A DNA stretch of 64,000 bases from the NCBI GenBank assembly GCA_019722365.1, contig JADFUC010002358.1:992001-1056000 (forward strand), given 5' to 3'. The position numbers and the translations under genes are program-made. Under the pieces are notes generated by a model that worked only from the letters and a program-made list of their open reading frames with translations, was not told the origin of the DNA and searched no databases. Shown one piece after another: positions 22,763 to 36,100 of the stretch (the first letter of the stretch is position 1; each line of letters begins with the position of its first letter). This DNA is from Lithospermum erythrorhizon (taxonomy: Eukaryota; Streptophyta; Magnoliopsida; Boraginales; Boraginaceae).

Positions 22763-25700
22763 TCAAGCAGCTGGAATTGAGGTTGAAACGACTACGTAAG
22801 ACAAGAACTGGACTCCATCTTGTATTCTACTCAAGGCTATGTTCTGATCCGCACGAAGATTGTCAGAGAGCTCGTTTGCCTTGTCTTGAATTGATTTCTT
22901 GGCACTGTCTTGAGAATCAGCATCGGCATTCATGATTGCTGCCATATACGCTTCTGCTACATCTGATATACCTGCACATCATTTGGTGATGAAAGCCACT
23001 TTAAACACCTAACAGTACGTGTAGCTGAACAGTGAACAGAGATACGACTCTGTAAAGCGACTAAAGCCAAATAACCTCACTATACTATCTCATATGAAGA
23101 CAAATGAACTATTCATTTAGTATTGTGCTGTTTAACTTGAACTTTGAACTATTTGAAGGAGCCTATATCAAACGTCAAGACATATATATAGATCGTGACG
23201 GTGAAAAGTGGCAATGACATTAACTTATACTCCCTCCTACCAATTTGTATGGGTAATTACAGAACAGATTTAACTCATGTTATGCCATATGGTCATTGAA
23301 ACAGAGAGTAGAAATTATTTGTACACAATTGTTGATGCATGAAAGTACCTGTAATAAAACTATTGATAACTCCTTCCAAATTTCCATTAATTGATTGTGC
23401 CTTCGATCGGATGATCTTAGCTCTTTCAACAGAATCTTCAGGCCAATCAAAATTTTTAATTTCCTCATCAATGTCTTCATCTTGAGTTTTGTTTGCATTG
23501 GATATGATAGACTTTCCAAGCATGAGAAGATGTGTAACTGCAAAGCACCCCATTTCTGACAGCCTCTGCACAAGACAGCCACAAAAGTCGGATATACATG
23601 TCAAGCAAACTTATCCAATTGCTAGTTGATTAAATAATGTCCCACAAAAAAGTTATTCGCATATATTATAGCCATCTTACATGAACACCCTCTGAGTGAA
23701 GACTATCCAGTCTTCCTGCAGTCCTTTGCACTATATCATGAGGAGCTAACCCAGCCAATGCATTGGCGAAACTGCAACACAAATAGAAAGTAAACCAATT
23801 CATTCCACAACTCCACATATATAAAGTTTAAATGTGCAGCATCGACTCTATGACAACTAGTTGACTAAGTATTATGAAATTATAAAACAAATTATAAGGC
23901 AAATGATATTACCCTGCAGCCAACTCTGCAGCTTTTTTAGCACTGGAGTCGTATAAGTTCTTCATTTCATGAATGCTACTTTCACTCGCTGTATCCACCT
24001 TCTTTCCTTTGTCTGATTCTACACCACTTCCATCGACTGCAGAGCTCAACTCAAATATCTGCTGGATTTCTTTAAGTTTCCCATCATAAAAAGCTTTTTG
24101 CTCAGGTGACAGCTTGGCTTTCCTTCGATTAAATAATAGAGCATAGTGGTTGGACAGTGCCTCTAGCTCCTGTGAGATCAAATGGTGATTAAATATTTGA
24201 AAAAAATTAAAAAACATTCAAGATGAAGTTCAAAACATTTAGGTACCTCCAACTGCTCTGGACCTCCATATATATAAAAGCATCTATCAAAATTAACTTC
24301 CTCAAATTGATCTTCATCTATATTCTCTCCCTTCGCATTCTTTTCAGATTCAATGCTCAAAAGATCCATAGTTTCTTTTCCTACCAGTTCAAGCACTTCC
24401 ATTCCCTTTGCTGTAAAAGCTTTTCCAGTCTGTTGAGAAAACATTAAATGAGGACAAAAGGAATACATTTATGATCAAAATGAAATATAATATGTACCTC
24501 AAGTAGGGAGGGTGCAACGGAACCAGTTGCAGCAGGTAGACCACCCTGTTGAATTGATTCGGCCATATTAACAGCTGAATTCTCGAGCCTGGAAAACAGA
24601 ATAGAAAACAGCCCAGTTACCTCTTAAAATGACAAAAAATTCATCGACACCGAAGAACCCGCCAATAACACATACAACAAGTAGAAAAGGAATACTTTTC
24701 AAACTTTTACTTGAAATACCATCAGTTACAGGCAACCGATATTAATTTGATAATCCTGGCACCAGGTATATTTAACACTCAAATATAAAGAGATAAATAA
24801 ATACTACATGAAAGGACAAAGCAACTAGCTTTCTTTAAGAAAACTGTCCAGATCTAATCATTGAAGCAATATAGCATAAGATTTCTTAATAACTACCTTG
24901 TGAGAACGATTAATGCTAGAACTATATTTCACGATTGGGCAAGTTTAATGGGAAAAATGGAACGGGTAAACAAAGACTATAGTAATTTCTATTTTATTTT
25001 GTCCACTTAACAAGCTGACGTCATTTGGCATAGATGCTGGTATAAAATAGCACTTTCATCAAAAGAAAAGAAGATTTGTCGTCTGTCAACAGTTGAAGAT
25101 CAGTTACAAATTATGAACATAAACCTACTCGGGACATACTTGTGAACTAGATCGGACCCCCCTTTCAATGCATTTCCGAATGCTTGCCAAGCTCCGAAAG
25201 CAAAAGTCTCACTTGTTAATAAAGAGCTGCCCCAAGCCCCTAGAAGAAGATGCATGAACATATACCCAGTATACTAAGTATGCTATCAATACAGAACAGC
25301 TTAATTGAGTATACTGAATAATACCATGGGCAGGGACATTAAGTTAAAAAAACAAAGCAACTATGTAGTCTAATACTACTACTAAGCTAAATGTCAATAT
25401 GTCATGATATACCTGGCCAAGAAAATTATCTTCGCTTGCTTTCTCAAGTTTCTCAAGGGAAGCTTTACGTCTCTTGTCATCCTCATCTTCACTTTCCTCC
25501 TCCTTGGAAGTATCTGTACCTTCATCTTCATTTTGCATCTCGGTGAGGCTTTTGGCTGCCGTTTTCGCCACTTCAACAGCCTACACAAAAAATATAAAAT
25601 ATTTCAATCGTGGGACTAGTTCCGCACAGCAACCTTATATGTGACAGCCATACGAACACGAAATACAAAGAAGAATTGAGCAGTAAAGTTACCCTAAGTT

Positions 25701-26503
25701 AGCAAAATCAAGAGCCATGTATGAGCATCATAATTCGAAGTACCATACAGGAACATTCCCCTCTGACCCTTTTTTCCAAGATTATTTCCATAAAACTTCA
25801 GAATGTGTTTCATAACCAGATTAAATGGCTAGCATTAGTTTCAAACTAAAGATTCTAGCTCAATCAAGGGACTTTAAATAGTCTTTTAAAATTTGTACTA
25901 CACTTTCTTAAAATCATGTTGCTTTGTTTATAAACTAGTTAAAAAATTATAAACATGACACAATCTTAAACAATGTAGCATAGAGTGTCATTCAAAGTGT
26001 AACATACGATCCAAACTCCAATAAACAGATTTCTGGATTAATTAGACTCGAAAACTCCAGCCTAAATTAAAACTAGTTTATCTATGTTGACATTTTCAAA
26101 TTAGGGACAAATAGACCAAAAGCAAAAACCTCAATCTCCTCCTCAACACAAACAAGTTATGTACATAATAAAAAACATACATTTTGATACAAAATCAGTA
26201 ATCAACAACAAAACAATATATTATGAGCGTATCCATAAGGGGTTATTTCAAGCAAAACAGCATACATTTTCCGATAAAGCATCGTAATCATAAAACAAGG
26301 AAATCAATATATCAAAAAGTAGTCACATTTCTAGAGATCTCCTCAGCAGCAGTAGTAGCAGCCTTCTGAAGATCTGAAAAATACGATGAAAAACCCCAAC
26401 CACCCCATCCTCCGCCTTCATCTACTTCCGATTGTGTTGATTTGTCGTCTTCTACAGGCTTAATCTCATCGCTCGATGATTTTGTCCCAATTTGATTGTC
26501 CAT
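22763..26503 (-). CDS. FAM114/NOXP20-like protein, frame break in exon 3
   Basis: Looks like the plant relatives of animal FAM114A/NOXP20 (DUF719 type); the animal proteins bind Rab2, while the plant role is unknown to me. Exons: 26327-26503, 25413-25580, about 25140-25239, 24498-24588, 24247-24429, 23913-24169, 23681-23771, 23349-23565, 22763-22971. Features: an acidic N-terminus, GGGWGGWGFSSYFSDLQKAA near residue 31, the acidic segment KEEESEDEDDKRRK, FGAWQAFGNALKGG, FDRCFYIYGGPEQLEELEAL and LLFNRRKAKLSPEQK. All junctions keep phase except exon 2 to 3. With the good acceptor at 25239, the phase-0 frame meets TAA after seven codons, while the conserved frame lies one base over. An in-frame but weak acceptor exists at 25273 and would give 508 residues. 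This could be a cryptic splice site, a damaged allele or an assembly error. Confidence 0.75.
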
Positions 26504-29500
26504 TTCTCAAGTGATTTAACTATTCCAGAGAAAGATTCAGTTTGATTTTATTGATATTGCATAGTATTTGTTCGAGAACAAACCCTAATTACACTAATCT
26601 GGGCGGTTTTATCAGTCGTGTGCCTTAAAACGACGTCGTTTCGAGGAGGTTTTCACGTCGTTGTCCTGGGCTGTTATACGCATACAAATAGTATTTGGTT
26701 GGAGTTTGGAAATGACTATCGTTATTTTCAGGCGCACGTCAATAATTTTTGTCTTTTAGGGCGCGATCAAAGTAAAGACTTTTATCTTTTTGATCAATAG
26801 CTTTCTCTCTTTCACGGATGATCCTGCTCCTCATTTAAATCAACAGCGTTTTAATTCAAAATGACTATTTTTGATAGCGTATTCAAGTTTGGGGTGCATT
26901 TATATAATTATAAGCCACTTGCTTTTAACTTTTTGGTAGGAGTGGAGCGTTAGTGTTGGTGGAGTGCCTCACCGACCCACTCCTCTCCCGGATTAAGGAG
27001 GTGGTGGTGTGGTTCTCAGGAGTTGCTTGTGAGTGCGTGAGTTGAAGGCCGACGTTGATGGACATTGGAGATACAGTGGTGGCTAAAGTTTCAAAACTTA
27101 AATATTTAGTCAAGCTGTCCTCTTTAATTTCCAAAATGAGATTGACACCTAAACTAATATTCCCCTCGACTACGATTACTGAAAATGTAAATGCCCTTCA
27201 TTCTTAATATTCTTTCTTCTCGGCTTAGTAGGTAATAATACATTGTTGAATTTATTGAGCCATTGTAACTTCTCTTGTAGTGGGGTCTTAGCTAAATATT
27301 TAGTTGTTTAAGAATTCCGAGCGTGTCTGAGGAATTACTCGGTGTGCTTTAAGTCTCGTGAGGTTAAAGTTTAAAAGCTTTTTATTTATTATAGTCCGAT
27401 GGTAGTTGCTTCAATAGTGATTGGGGTGAGGTTATAGAGGTGGGGATAGAGGTAGGGGTAGGTGCAGTGTGTCGAAGAAGAAAGGTGTAAAAGTTGGTTA
27501 AATTTTAGGGGGGAAGTTTAGGGGGTAGGATGGGGTGTGTTAAAAAAGAAAAATATGAGATTCTATTTTAATTATTAAAATGTACTCCTAAACTTTAGTT
27601 TAGTGTTGGGGCAAAATAGTCATTTTATATCGAAAATGTGTTTTTGGTTGTTAAAAATGGGGATATGGACCATCGAAAAAAATAAAAACTTAAGGATCGA
27701 GGCTATAAAAATAAATAGTATAAGATAGAGCTAGAAAATTACTCGATAGTATAAGGACCAATAGATAATTAGCCTTACAGAAGGTACCTGTTCGAGGGGG
27801 CAAAATAGTCATTTAACTTTCTACTATTTGGGTGTATGTATAGTTAAGACCAACTCCAATTCAATTTTTTATTCAAATGTTCGTTTTTTCATATCAAGTT
27901 TGATTATCAATTTTTTTATTATTAGTATTTTGTTATAAGAAATTACTAGACAATGATGTTATGAAAATATTATTTACATACAAATTAAATGATATCAAAT
28001 TTATATTTATCATAATAATTAATGATTAAAGAGAAAAAAAAAAGTTAATTGCAATGAATCAGATGGACTCAAAACTTTCATTTTCTTCATGATTTCTTAC
28101 TATTGAAATATTTATTATGACCCGAAATCTACGGTAACGTCTATCGAAGAAAATCATCGTCAAAGAAACTAGTCATACATTTCACTATTGTTGTAATTAT
28201 GTAATCTAAACTATAAAGCCAAACCCTTATAAATTGATCGCATTAATGGCTTATTTGGATTGAGGTGAACGAAATTTTAAGTTCGTTTCGTTTGGGTTCT
28301 ATTTTTGTATTCGTATAGGTTAATCGATGTTAAATGATTCTCCTAGATACACCATATTTTCATTAACTCTAATTAGAATGTCTTGATGCATGAAAATGTA
28401 CTACTAACATTTCACCTTAACTTTCACCTCATTGAATAAAATACCGGACTATTTCACATTTATGAAGCGTTTAAAAGACTAAATATAAATGTATTAAGAA
28501 ATGAATAAAGTTACTATTTTGCTCTCTTAATCAAATCATTAATGTAAAAGTTTGAGACACCATAATAATCATCGCATGTAAAAAGTAGCAGCAACACTCC
28601 ATTTTTCTCATGAATTTACTTTAAATTTGAAATTTAAAATTTTCATATGGAGCCAAGAAAGTAAATTAAAATAAAACATCTCCAATATAAATTTATTATA
28701 AATTTGAAATTGGAAAGAAAGTAATGTTCAAAATTAAAAAGTCTAAAATATGATGGAATTGAGTTTTGATCTTAGCAGTCTTACGTGAAAAAACCGATTA
28801 AATAATATTTACGGAAGGTATGTATAAAAGATGAGGGATTAAATGGGAAAAGTAGCATTATATGTCTTGAATAGTACAAAATGTCAACTAATTAGGATAA
28901 GGTGTATATTGTTTAAGCGTCTGAATGTGAAATGGAGAAGTATCAGCGGGTTGAGCATTTCATGATGTCAATACCTGCACAAATTATTTTTAACGTATTA
29001 TAGGTTATTTGATCAGGCCAATATAATAAATACCCATCGAAATGAGTGTTTTTGATTTCCAACACCTAAGGCAAATACATTTATCAAATTTGTATAAGGA
29101 CGGTATTTCTATTTAATTACATACCATCATCGATAAATTATAGTATTTAATGACTAATGTCTATTAATTCATTTCCATTATAATCTTTAATACTACTTGG
29201 ACACATAAAGGCGTAAAAAAATCAAATATGAAAAATCCATTTAAAATATGAGATCTAATAATTTATACTATATATAAAAAGAATAGACGTAATTAGTTAT
29301 TGTGGTTTCAGTATTTCACCAAAATTCAATTGCCATTTTTTACCTTTTTACACTTTAATAAAAACTAATTTATTTAAATAAATATAGGATTAAAATGGTA
29401 AATTAACCACTGCGCTACTCACCAAAAATGAAGTAACTACTAACTACTGTTAATCTAATACGTCTGTGACCTTTCAGAAAATGGGAGATACATTCAGACA

Positions 29501-30112
29501 TGTATTATAATTAGTGATCCTTTATATTTTGGAAAATCAAGATGGAACATGTCAACATATTATAAAATAATAGTTTTTATTTGTGTTATTATTATAAAAA
29601 AAAATCTTCCATGTATTTTGAATAAAAAATTACTATATTTTTTAATTTCACTTTAATGTTTTGCTCATGGCGTGTTTCAATTTGCTACTAATCTAACTAA
29701 AAAGCATGATTACAAAATGTTGTAATCATTCAAATTTTGACTAGACAATTATACAATCATCATTCCTTGCTGTTCCCGCAAGGCACCACGTGTCCGTATT
29801 CACGACGAATTCTCACGTTTTTTTTCTCTCTCCTCCATATCTACAAAATTCTCTGAAAATAAATACAAATAAAAACCAACCCATAAATCATTAGCTGCTT
29901 AATCACGGTTACAAATTCTACCCACATTGAAATTCCTCATATTTTTATCGTATTGCATGAAAAACCACGAGCTGCTTATGATAAAAATGGAATCTTTAGT
30001 GCATTGTTAAAATGCAATATAATTTATAGGGATTTTAATCATGTTTTGGGGGTTGATTAATGAAGAATATTGAAATTAATGATTGAAGATTTTTCGGGTT
30101 TTGGTAGAAAGA
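26504..30112. other. Divergent promoter region and repeat-rich spacer, 3.6 kb
   Basis: It separates the FAM114-like gene (minus) from the sorting nexin gene (plus), so both promoters lie here. The phrase GGGGCAAAATAGTCATTTTA or a close copy occurs near 27608 and 27799, a possible trace of a small transposon. The minus frame at 26925-27134 has no support. A short frame at 29957-30010 could be a uORF of the sorting nexin transcript. Confidence 0.45.
29786..29794 (+). promoter_or_regulatory. G-box/ABRE-like element CCACGTGTC
   Basis: The CACGTG core in an ABRE-like context lies about 320 bp upstream of the sorting nexin start codon. Such elements bind bZIP or bHLH factors. Function here is inferred from position only. 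Confidence 0.35.
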
Positions 30113-33100
30113 ATGAAGACAATGGAAAGTGTTCAAGATCTGATAGAAGAAGCAAAAACTCGAATTATATATTGGGCACTTTGTATATTTGCCATATCCT
30201 ACTTCTTGACTCGTAAGTTACTCAATTTTGTTACCACTGCATATTATGTATATTAATATTCTTACATGCGTATGTAATGTGCTTATGTTTTTGTTGAGTG
30301 ATTTATTATTGTTAAAGAGTACGTGGAGTTACTACTAAAATCAATTGGTTACATATGAATAAAACACAATACCATATTATACCTTATTAATACAGTGAAG
30401 GTTTTAGTTTAGCAATGTGAAACCTCAATACTTTTCGTAAGTGTAACTCGATCTACTTAGATAACATATATATGGGCTAACACGTGGCCTTAACCGAGTT
30501 TGGTTCGTTTGTGATACCATGTTAAGAGCACATTTGGTTTTAGCATTGAGCCGTGGACTCTAAGAATATCTAATAATTCAAATTGTTACCGTATTTGGAG
30601 TTTTTTAAGGTTTCTGGTGGGGGCTTTAATGAAACGTTTCTAATCATCTTGTATAATGTGGCTAAGCATAGAAGTGCACGTAGCTCTGGTAATACAAAAA
30701 TGAAAGTTTCAACTAGTTTCTTGATCATATTGTATAATGTGGTTAATCATAGAAGTGCAAGTAGTTCTGGTAGTAAAACTGTGAAAGATAAATGAACCAC
30801 CTTTTACGTATGTACATTTTTTGTCTATGGTTCCATCAATTTATAGCTAGATCAAGTGGTTATTTGGTCTGTTATATCGAAGAAAGGGTGTGTTTTAAGT
30901 AATGGTCAACGTTTAACTCCATTTTGTTTTTGTTCTTATGAAGATAAATTGACATTCACTTACTATTGATGAACACGAATCTTGTTTAGTTGTATCAGAA
31001 TTTAAAGTGGATTCGATTAATTTATGTGGTTTGTATCAAATGCTTGAATTTGGATATTTCATAGATGAGTGTACAGTGTACTATTGTGGGGGAAAATAAA
31101 TAAAGAGATTGAGAGGTATTGAAAGAAATATTTTTTGAAGAAACTGTAACTGCCTGGTTTGATAAATTTATTTGGCTTACCTGTTGGCTCTTGCTGCATG
31201 ACTTTTCTTTCTTATATGCAGACACAAGTAAATCGATGTGGATGAATCTACCAATAGCTATACTTATAGGTTCTGGGTTACGTATTTTGTTAAACGAGGT
31301 CGAGTTTCGTTGGAAAGTACACAACGTCCGAGCTCAGACATACCTGTCATTCTTAGAAAAGAAGCAGTTATCTGTGAATGATTCTCGGCTCTCTATGGCC
31401 CCTCCCCCACCAAAGTGGAAGCGGAAAATTGATTCTCCACACGTAGAGGAAGCAATAAAAACCTTTGTCGACAAGATTTTGAAGGATTTTGTCGTTGATT
31501 TGTGGTATTCAAATATAACACCTGACAAGGAGGCGCCTGAATTGATACGTTCGATAATTATGGATGTACTTGGTGAGACATCTGGGAGAGTTAAAGAAGT
31601 TAACATTGCTGACTTACTAACTAGGTGGGCATGTTCTACCATTCTTCTGCCTTGATAAAGGCACCATTTAAGCTCAATTTAATCTTGCTACTAAGTACTA
31701 ACAAGTCATTTGTGAGCTAGTACATACTTTTTTTGAATTGTAGAAAGTTAAATCACAAAAGTTACTGTTTGGATTTTCAGGGATGTAGTAGACCTAGTAG
31801 GAGATCATCTCGATCTTTTTAGAAGGAACCAGGCTTCCATCGGCATTGATGTTATGGGAATTTTGTCTTCTGAAGAAAGGGATGAAAGGCTGAAATGCCA
31901 TCTCATGGCATCCAAGGAACTTCATCCTGCTTTGGTCTCTCCAGATTGTGAGTACAAGGTGTGAGAGGAGTGCTCTTAACATTACATTGAAAGGCTTTCT
32001 TTATCATTTGCTGTTTACCTTTTTGCTTGAGATCTTATTTTTAATCAATTAATAGGTTCTTCAGCGGCTTATTGGTGGACTCTTAGCAATAGTTCTTAGG
32101 CCAAGGGAATCCCAGTGTCCTATCGTTCGCTGCATTGCTAGAGAATTGGTAACATGTATAGTAATGCAACCTGTAATGAATTTTGCTAGCCCAGGGTGAG
32201 TTGCTTTCACTTCCTATTTCATTCAACTGTATCTTGTATCATTCTTCTGCATCAAGCGCTTTATAAGATTCCCCATTATATACCACGAAATATTGAAGTA
32301 TTATTTTAGTCATTACTTTTTCTCTCTCACAGTCTCACCATTCTCTTAAGTTGAACACCAAACCCAACTGTCACGCTTCACCTCCACTTCACTTCCACAG
32401 TTCCACTAGAACAAATATTTCTTAAACTCCACTACACCTCTGAGTGAACTGAGAATGTCACCATCCAAAATTCTGAATGCAAAATATACTATATATCTAT
32501 GGAGTTCACTCTTCACCATCCAAAATTATGCTCAAAACTCACAGAATACAACCCCGAAGTGAACTACTCTAGCACCAATTAATAACCATTCCAAATATTT
32601 ATCGATGCAGGCTACCGGCTAACGTATCTGAATATTTTTTATTGCTACGTCTAATGTATCTGGATTCGATTTGGTATCCATGTTGCTATCAATATCTGTG
32701 CAGTATCATCCCATATTCTTCTTCAACCTTTTTTTAGCAAGTTCATTAACATTTTTTTTTTCAATTCGGCTATGATAGATTAAATTTCCATTTCCATGTC
32801 CCGTGTAGTGAAAGATTTTGTATATTCTGGCTCTTAGATATAATGGAATATATCAAAATGTCTCATGACACTACCTTCGTAGATATTATGAAGTAGTAGA
32901 TAGTTTAAGCGAAAACATTGTAAAGTCGATTCGGAAGCGGACTCCTTTTTGTTATCTATAGGGGAGTAAGGGCGATTACTTCATATTACCACAAGTATCC
33001 CCCCACTTGCTTTCACTTTCGCTTAGGTAGGAAGCCATCTTTATAGGCACTGAGGCATGTTGTTTGTTGATGTATGAAATATTAAATTTATAATAGTTCT

Positions 33101-36100
33101 GATGGGAGTCCAATTTGTTGATGACGTTGCAATGAATTTTTCCAGAGTTGTGAAGAGTCAAGGAGTGAGTCGGTAAAATGAGCGATAAGGAAGAAAATGA
33201 TAAAAAGAAAAGAAAATAGAAGTTATGAGCGCTTCTTGTTGATATGATCAAACATCGAGTTCAAAATAATTTAAGAATTCTGGGAAATGAGGAAGCTGAT
33301 GTTGTTGCATTTTGTACGTATCTCTGGATCTTATCCCTAAACAAGTATGCCTGTAGGCCTGTGTGGGTACATGATAAAGGAGCTGCTAGAATTGCTCTTA
33401 GGTAGCCTGGTATGGAGGTTGCTGATTATGGTAGTACTATGTTTTTCAGGGTTGCTAATATGCTTTGGTACTTGTATTATTATATATGCATTGTATGTTC
33501 TTTAATTCCTTATTATTAACATTGAAATTACTCCTCGTTATTGTCTATGCACAATATCCTTTCAGATATTTTACCATTTCTACATGTAATCTCCAGGTTT
33601 ATAAATGAATTGATTGCAAATATTTTCCTTGCCGATAAGGAGGATGCTTGCAATGTATACCCGGATGTAGAGGCTTATAAGGACCATCATACTGGTGATG
33701 CTGAGCATGTGGAAAGAATAGAATCTGATTCTGATGTTTTGGGAGCCTCTGCTTCTAGCACAATTCAAGACGAGTCTATTCAGTTTCCGTCTGCTGATTG
33801 GGCCAGAATTCTCGAAGCAACAACACAAAGAAGAACAGAAGTTCTTATGCCTGAAAATCTTGAAAACATGTGGACCAAAGGACGGAATTACAAAAAGGAT
33901 CTCAATAAGAAAGCTTCTTCAGGTTTTCAAGGTCCTACAAATAAGCTTTCAGGAAATAGTGAGTTACTCTTAAAGAGTACCGGGAAGGATGTTCCATCCA
34001 ATGAGACAGAATCATCTATTAGAGTAGATACTAAAGCTTTAATGCAATTACCTCCTAGGCCTCTCCCAGATAGAACTCGAGAAGGTTCATCGTCATCAAG
34101 CGATCTTACTTTGCATGAAGATCATGGTGCTTTTTCCTCTAAGAACATAGATAGGAGGCTTAAAAGATCAAGCAGCACATCAGATTTGACAATTCAATCG
34201 AAGGCAGAGGGGATGCTTGATGGTATTGGTGGGGGACCTTTTATTTCAAAATTTTATAGCCCAGATTTCAGCAAAAGCAATGATATGCAGATATCCAAAA
34301 GGACTTCAGATATGATGTTACAAATGGAGGATCATCATTCTCCGAAGCTTAAATGTCGGGTATTCATCATTCTTTCATCTTTCTCTAATTTTTTACAGTC
34401 TTCAAACCTCAGACAATCTTATAGCATATATTCTTCTATGAAACCTTTTATACTGATGAATAACAACTTCCCAAATATAGTTTGGATTATTTTCGATGTC
34501 ATTTACTCCACATGCGATGATGTACCACATATGTGCTGATCATTAGTCCCATGGATTACAGGTCCTTGGAGCTTACTTTGAGAAACTTAAATCAAAGTCC
34601 TTTGCAGTTTATTCAATTGCAGTAACTGATGCTATCAGCAATACCTGGTTTGTCAAGAGAAGGTATTCTTGTCTGTTAACCGAATCACTGGATGTTTACA
34701 ACCTTTTTCTCTAAAAATTCAAAAGACATTAAGCTCTTTGTCTTTTTTTTATACTAGTCTGTTGATTCTTTCATAAAAAAACTTGTACACAGATACCGGA
34801 ACTTTGAACGGCTGCACCGACAACTGAAGGACATTCCAAATTATACATTACATTTGCCACCCAAAAGGATATTCTCGTCTAGCACAGAAGATACATTTGT
34901 TCACCAGCGCTGCATTCAGCTAGATAGATATCTTCAAGTATATATGGCACTATGTATCCGTATCCGTGTACTATAAAAGTTTCTTCCCTTTTCTAGTTGT
35001 TTGATTGTGTTGTATTTATTAGGATATCTTATCTATTGCCAATGTTGCTGAGCAGCATGAAGTGTGGGATTTCTTGTCAGTCTCTTCCAAGGTATGTTTG
35101 ATGTCTATTGCCTTGTACTTTTCAATAAGCTATTTTAACGGTTCTTCGTTTAAGATAAAAAAAACTAATACTGAGTTATATGTGTGAAGAATTACTCCTT
35201 TGGAAAATCCTCCTCAGTGATGAAGACATTAGCAGGTATGGGTTTTGCACTTTTGTTATTGAGTTATTGTATGCATCTCCTGGCACAGTCTTGAGTTTTG
35301 AAGAGTTGTAACCGTAGCTGTATTTTACGACACTTAATATTTAGTTTCATGGGTAGAGGATAGCTTTTTTTGGCAACATATATTATCTGCTAGATAAGAA
35401 AACATCTTTTACCTAATTTAATTTTAATTTTTCTGATGATTTTTAGTTAATGTGGATGATGCCATGGATGATATAGTACGTCAGTTTAAGGGAGTTTCGG
35501 ATGGTTTCATACGTAAAGTTTCTGGTTCACCCCACTCATCACATGAATCCGAGTCTGTTCCAACCAGGATTACGTCCTGGAATTCTGGTGAGATGAGTAA
35601 TAAACTAGCTTTGACATTGAGTGCATCAGAGTCCGCAAATAGTTTCTCTGACAATGAGGAGGGTGATAACGATCTGAACTGTGGCTTGGAAGAATCTGAA
35701 TGCAATGAGCAGGCTAGTGGGTATCATTCTGATCATAAGTTAAACTCAAAAAGCTTTCCCCCTCGAGTGATCAAACGTTCTCGAAGAATAAATTTTGAGG
35801 ATAGGGGTGGTTCAGGGAATCGATTAGCATCCCTTGGCCCAGATGCCAGTTTGATGCTGAAGTCTGAGCACCTTGAGGATCCAATAGTTCCACCAGAGGT
35901 ACACTAAACATGGCATTTCTCATTGGGCTTAACACACTACCCCCTCACACGAGCACATGTCTTTTAGTGTGCTAACAATGTTTTTTCTTTGCAGTGGACG
36001 CCGCCTAATCTAAGCGTGCCCATTTTGAATCTCGTAGATAACATATTTCAGCTCAAAAGGAGAGGGTGGTTAAGGTCGATCATTTTATTGTGTTCTGATC

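Noticed and set aside
26925..27134. Minus frame of 69 codons upstream of the FAM114-like gene
   Set aside because: No promoter, splice or domain support in promoter-proximal DNA.
31119..31221. Frame extending sorting nexin exon 2 upstream
   Set aside because: The segment is intronic; the exon 1 phase and the acceptor at 31221 place the exon start at 31222.
33541..34539. Single 332-codon frame taken as one gene
   Set aside because: Only 33597-34359 is exon 5 of the sorting nexin; both ends are intron read-through past good splice sites.
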